This document shows positions 5,378 through 7,670 of a stretch of DNA of 7,670 nt, one piece after another. The notes below the pieces were generated by a model. That model was not told the origin of the DNA. It searched no databases and saw only the letters and a program-made list of their open reading frames with translations. Numbering within the stretch: position 1 is the stretch's first letter; every line of letters begins with the position of its first letter. A program made the translations under genes and the position numbers. The stretch comes from JACRBT01 sp964474285 (GTDB lineage Bacteria; Chloroflexota; Dehalococcoidia; Tepidiformales; Tepidiformaceae): positions 1 through 7,670 of the forward strand of contig CAYYSD010000143.1 of the NCBI GenBank assembly GCA_964474285.1, in the 5' to 3' direction.

Positions 5378-7426
5378 ATGGCTGCGCGCAACTCGGAGAG
5401 ACTATTGTATTCTCGCTGGCTCCGAAACAGTTTCATCTACCTGCTGATCCTGGTGGCGGTCATCGCCATCGTGTTCGCGTTTTTCAATGGCGGCGACGAC
5501 CATCCCAAGGTGGCGATCGGCGATGTGATTCGCGATGCGAAGGCCGGGCTCATTCAGAAGATTGAAGTTGATGGACGCAATCTCACGGTCACGTACACGA
5601 AGCCTGAAGAAGGCTCCGACGACCCGCTCGTCAAAACCTCCAAGATTGGCTCCAACACCGAGATCGAAACACTCCTGAACGACCAGGGCATCGCGCTCAG
5701 CCGCACGTCGGCTGCCCCGGGCGCCGCCGCGGTGGACCTTGAGTACAAAGACAGTGGCGGCTTCGGGCCGTTCCTGGGTCTGCTGCTGAATCTGCTTCCG
5801 TTCTTGTTGTTTGGCGCGTTCCTGCTGCTGATCATGCGGCAGGCGCAGGGTTCCAATTCGCAGGCGATGAGCTTCGGCAAGAGCCGCGCGCGCCTGTTCA
5901 CGGGCAGCAAGGTCACCGTCACCTTCTCGGATGTCGCCGGTGTCGACGAAGCCAAGGAGGAGCTCGCGGAAGTCGTCGAGTTCTTGAAGTACCCCGAGAA
6001 GTTCGCCGCCCTGGGCGCCCGAATCCCCAAGGGTGTGCTGCTCGTAGGCCCTCCAGGCACCGGTAAGACATTGCTTTCGCGCGCTGTCGCGGGCGAAGCC
6101 GGCGTGCCGTTCTTCAGCATTTCCGGTTCGGAATTCGTCGAAATGTTCGTCGGTGTCGGCGCGAGCCGCGTCCGCGACCTCTTCGACCAGGCGAAAAAGA
6201 ACGCGCCCTGCATCGTCTTCGTGGACGAAATCGACGCTGTCGGCCGCCAGCGTGGCGCGGGCCTCGGCGGGAGCCACGACGAACGTGAGCAGACGCTGAA
6301 CCAGATTCTCGTCGAAATGGACGGCTTCGATACCGGGACCAACGTCATCGTCATCGCGGCGACAAACCGCCCTGACATCCTCGATCCCGCCCTCCTTCGG
6401 CCCGGCCGGTTCGACCGAAAGGTGATCCTCGATGCACCCGACGTCAAGGGCCGCGAGGCAATCCTGGCCGTGCACACGAAGGGCAAGCCCATCGCCGACG
6501 ACGTGAGGCCTCAGACGCTGGCGAAGTCGACTCCGGGCTTCAGCGGGGCAGACCTCGCGAACCTGGTGAACGAGGCTGCCATCCTTGCTGCGCGACGTAA
6601 TAAGAAGATCATCACGATGAACGAGTTCGAAGAGGCGGTCGATCGCGTTATTGCCGGTCCCGAACGGAAGAGCCGCGTGATGACCCCTCACGAGAAGCAG
6701 CTCACGGCCTACCACGAAGGTGGTCATACGGTGGTGAGCCACTTCATGGAGCATCACGACCCGCCTCACAAGGTCACGATCGTCTCGCGCGGGATGGCCG
6801 GCGGGTACACCCGCTTCCTGCCGGACGAAGAATCGCACTACAGGACGCGAAGCATGTTCCGCGACCAGCTTTGCACGGCGCTCGGTGGGCACGCGGCGGA
6901 AGAACTCATCTACGGCGAGGCTTCCACCGGTCCTTCGAACGACATTGAGCAGGTGACGCGGATCGCGCGGGCAATGGTCACACGCTGGGGCATGAGCGAA
7001 CGCCTTGGGCCTAGGACCTTCGGCCGCAGCGATGACCTGGTCTTCCTTGGCCGCGAAATCTCGGAGACTCGCAACTATAGCGAGAAGATTGCCGAGGAAA
7101 TCGACGACGAAGTGCGCCGCCTCATCGAAGAAGCGCAGGAACGGGCACGGAACGTGCTTCGGGAGCACCGACCGCTGCTGGACAAGCTCGCGGCCGTGCT
7201 GCTCGAGGTGGAGACGCTGGAAGGCGAGACGCTCACGCGCCTCCTGAACAGCGACCCCAACGAACCGTGGCCGCCTTCAGACATGGTTTCGAAGGACGAG
7301 CCCCCGTCTGCGACGACCGGCGAGGAATCGCGCCCGCGCCCGGCCTTCGAACCGAAGCCGGCGACGGGGCTGGCATGGGAAGGTGGAGGGACATCCCGTA
7401 TCGAGCCGTTCAAGCCGGAAAACTGA
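5378..7426 (+). CDS. ftsH: ATP-dependent zinc metalloprotease FtsH
   Basis: A 682-residue membrane-anchored AAA+ protease that forms hexamers and degrades misfolded or regulatory membrane and cytosolic proteins. Order: short N terminus, membrane helix about 18-36, extracytoplasmic domain about 37-128, membrane helix about 131-153, AAA+ module about 180-425, peptidase domain about 430-625. Motifs: Walker A GPPGTGKT (224-231), pore loop MFVGVG (256-261), Walker B VDEID (282-286), second region of homology TNRPDILDPALLRPGRFDR (329-347) with arginine fingers R341 and R344, zinc site HEGGH (446-450), and the third zinc ligand D522 in GPSNDIEQ. All catalytic residues are intact. Residues about 626-682 are a Pro/Glu-rich, probably disordered tail. 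The start at 5378 is chosen because AAGG (5366-5369) precedes it and the extended -10 lies just upstream; the in-frame GTG at 5321 lies upstream of that promoter. Confidence 0.97.
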   Translation: MAARNSERLLYSRWLRNSFIYLLILVAVIAIVFAFFNGGDDHPKVAIGDVIRDAKAGLIQKIEVDGRNLTVTYTKPEEGSDDPLVKTSKIGSNTEIETLLNDQGIALSRTSAAPGAAAVDLEYKDSGGFGPFLGLLLNLLPFLLFGAFLLLIMRQAQGSNSQAMSFGKSRARLFTGSKVTVTFSDVAGVDEAKEELAEVVEFLKYPEKFAALGARIPKGVLLVGPPGTGKTLLSRAVAGEAGVPFFSISGSEFVEMFVGVGASRVRDLFDQAKKNAPCIVFVDEIDAVGRQRGAGLGGSHDEREQTLNQILVEMDGFDTGTNVIVIAATNRPDILDPALLRPGRFDRKVILDAPDVKGREAILAVHTKGKPIADDVRPQTLAKSTPGFSGADLANLVNEAAILAARRNKKIITMNEFEEAVDRVIAGPERKSRVMTPHEKQLTAYHEGGHTVVSHFMEHHDPPHKVTIVSRGMAGGYTRFLPDEESHYRTRSMFRDQLCTALGGHAAEELIYGEASTGPSNDIEQVTRIARAMVTRWGMSERLGPRTFGRSDDLVFLGREISETRNYSEKIAEEIDDEVRRLIEEAQERARNVLREHRPLLDKLAAVLLEVETLEGETLTRLLNSDPNEPWPPSDMVSKDEPPSATTGEESRPRPAFEPKPATGLAWEGGGTSRIEPFKPEN

Positions 7427-7442
7427 ACCAGCGCACCACGTT

Positions 7443-7472
7443 TTGACCAATCCAGTGGACGGCCCCTAGACT
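7443..7472 (+). promoter_or_regulatory. Putative promoter of rplU
   Basis: TTGACC (7443-7448, 5 of 6 to TTGACA) and TAGACT (7467-7472, 4 of 6 to TATAAT) are 18 bases apart. The start of transcription would be near 7479-7480, leaving a leader of about 26 bases with GGAGAA before the TTG start. The -10 lies inside the loop of the hairpin that follows ftsH, so this stretch may serve both genes. Confidence 0.6.
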
Positions 7473-7493
7473 AGGAGGTCGTCCACTGATTTT
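7453..7493 (+). terminator. Probable intrinsic terminator after ftsH
   Basis: CAGTGGACG (7453-7461) and CGTCCACTG (7480-7488) are perfect 9-base arms. The stem can continue inward through a G-U pair and two C-G pairs, then, past a bulged A, through CCTA/TAGG around a GAC loop. A then TTTT (7490-7493) follows. The stem begins 26 bases after the ftsH stop. The T-run is short, so termination may be partial, allowing read-through into rplU. Confidence 0.6.
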
Positions 7494-7494
7494 C

Positions 7495-7500
7495 GGAGAA
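7495..7500 (+). promoter_or_regulatory. Shine-Dalgarno site of rplU
   Basis: GGAGAA sits 5 bases before the TTG at 7506-7508. Its position supports the TTG start over the GTG at 7518 or the later ATG codons. Confidence 0.7.
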
Positions 7501-7505
7501 CTCTC

Positions 7506-7670
7506 TTGGAAGCAATTGTGCGCGCCGATGGGCGTCAGATACGCCTCATCGAAGGCATGGAATTCGAAATGAACCGCCTCGAAGGCGCGCCCGGCGATAC
7601 CGTCGCGCTCGACGTGTTGATGCTGCTCGACGGCGATAGCGTCACCGTTGGTGCGCCGACCGTCGATGGC
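7506..7670 (+). CDS. rplU: 50S ribosomal protein L21, N-terminal part (3' truncated)
   Basis: The frame is open from a TTG at 7506 to the end of the window, 55 codons, so roughly half of an L21 protein (usually about 100 residues) is seen. The translation starts MEAIVRADGRQIRLIEG and continues with EGAPGDTVALDVLMLLDGD and VGAPTVDG. This aligns without gaps to the L21 pattern of (Y)AII..GGKQYRV.EG, then GD.V.LD.VLL..DGD, then (V/I)G.P.V.G. L21 binds 23S rRNA in the large subunit. The TTG start fits because L21 proteins begin M-x-A-I-(I/V), and GGAGAA precedes it. The usual partner rpmA (L27) would be expected downstream, outside the window. The TTG start may lower initiation strength, which is unusual for a ribosomal protein. 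Confidence 0.88.
   Translation, partial: MEAIVRADGRQIRLIEGMEFEMNRLEGAPGDTVALDVLMLLDGDSVTVGAPTVDG

Noticed and set aside
5402..7168. Minus-strand open frame of 588 codons opposite ftsH
   Set aside because: ftsH on the other strand has every family motif. The antisense frame has low-complexity Arg/Ala/Val/Asp composition and no recognisable domain.
7453..7505. Structured L21 autoregulatory leader RNA
   Set aside because: The predicted leader from the local promoter is only about 26 bases, too short for such an element; the hairpin is better explained as the end of ftsH.

Overview
The window is GC-rich bacterial chromosome with tightly packed genes. It holds the 3' end of a CBS/CorC-type membrane protein gene (+), a two-gene coenzyme F420 block (npdG then cofE, -), a gene for a large secreted Calx-beta repeat protein (-), ftsH (+), and the 5' end of rplU encoding ribosomal protein L21 (+). 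I saw no tRNA, rRNA, insertion sequence, phage gene or CRISPR array. The F420 genes, a CofE that is not fused to the FMN-reductase-like domain of actinobacterial FbiB, and a secreted protein with modules I associate with Chloroflexota together suggest a high-GC Chloroflexota (Dehalococcoidia- or Thermomicrobia-like). That assignment is inference from gene content, not a measured phylogeny.

Layout. At 1-510 a truncated gene encodes the second CBS domain and the CorC/HlyC C-terminal domain. It converges on cofE, leaving only 7 bases between the stop codons. On the minus strand npdG (1305-1970) and cofE (518-1270) are 34 bases apart, each with a strong Shine-Dalgarno. NpdG exchanges hydride between NADPH and F420; CofE adds glutamates to F420-0 to give the mature cofactor. 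Upstream of npdG, 90 bases hold a promoter-like pair and an 8-bp inverted repeat touching the Shine-Dalgarno. Next comes a 997-residue exported protein (2061-5054, -): signal peptide, small N-terminal beta domain, IPT/TIG domain, five Calx-beta repeats each with a cysteine pair, a proline linker, and two copies of an aromatic module.

A 323-base divergent spacer (5055-5377) separates it from ftsH (5378-7426, +), a full-length AAA+ membrane metalloprotease with all catalytic motifs. The spacer carries an extended -10 element for ftsH and a long hairpin in the leader of the secreted-protein gene. After ftsH, a hairpin followed by four T overlaps a TTGACC-N18-TAGACT promoter that appears to drive rplU, which starts at TTG (7506) and runs off the window.

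The clearest functional unit is npdG-cofE. The secreted protein lies upstream on the same strand but has no evident F420 role, and the npdG promoter suggests independent expression. ftsH and rplU are housekeeping genes. I found no convincing new multi-gene system; the least explained parts are the C-terminal aromatic doublet of the secreted protein, its per-repeat cysteine pairs, and the leader structures.
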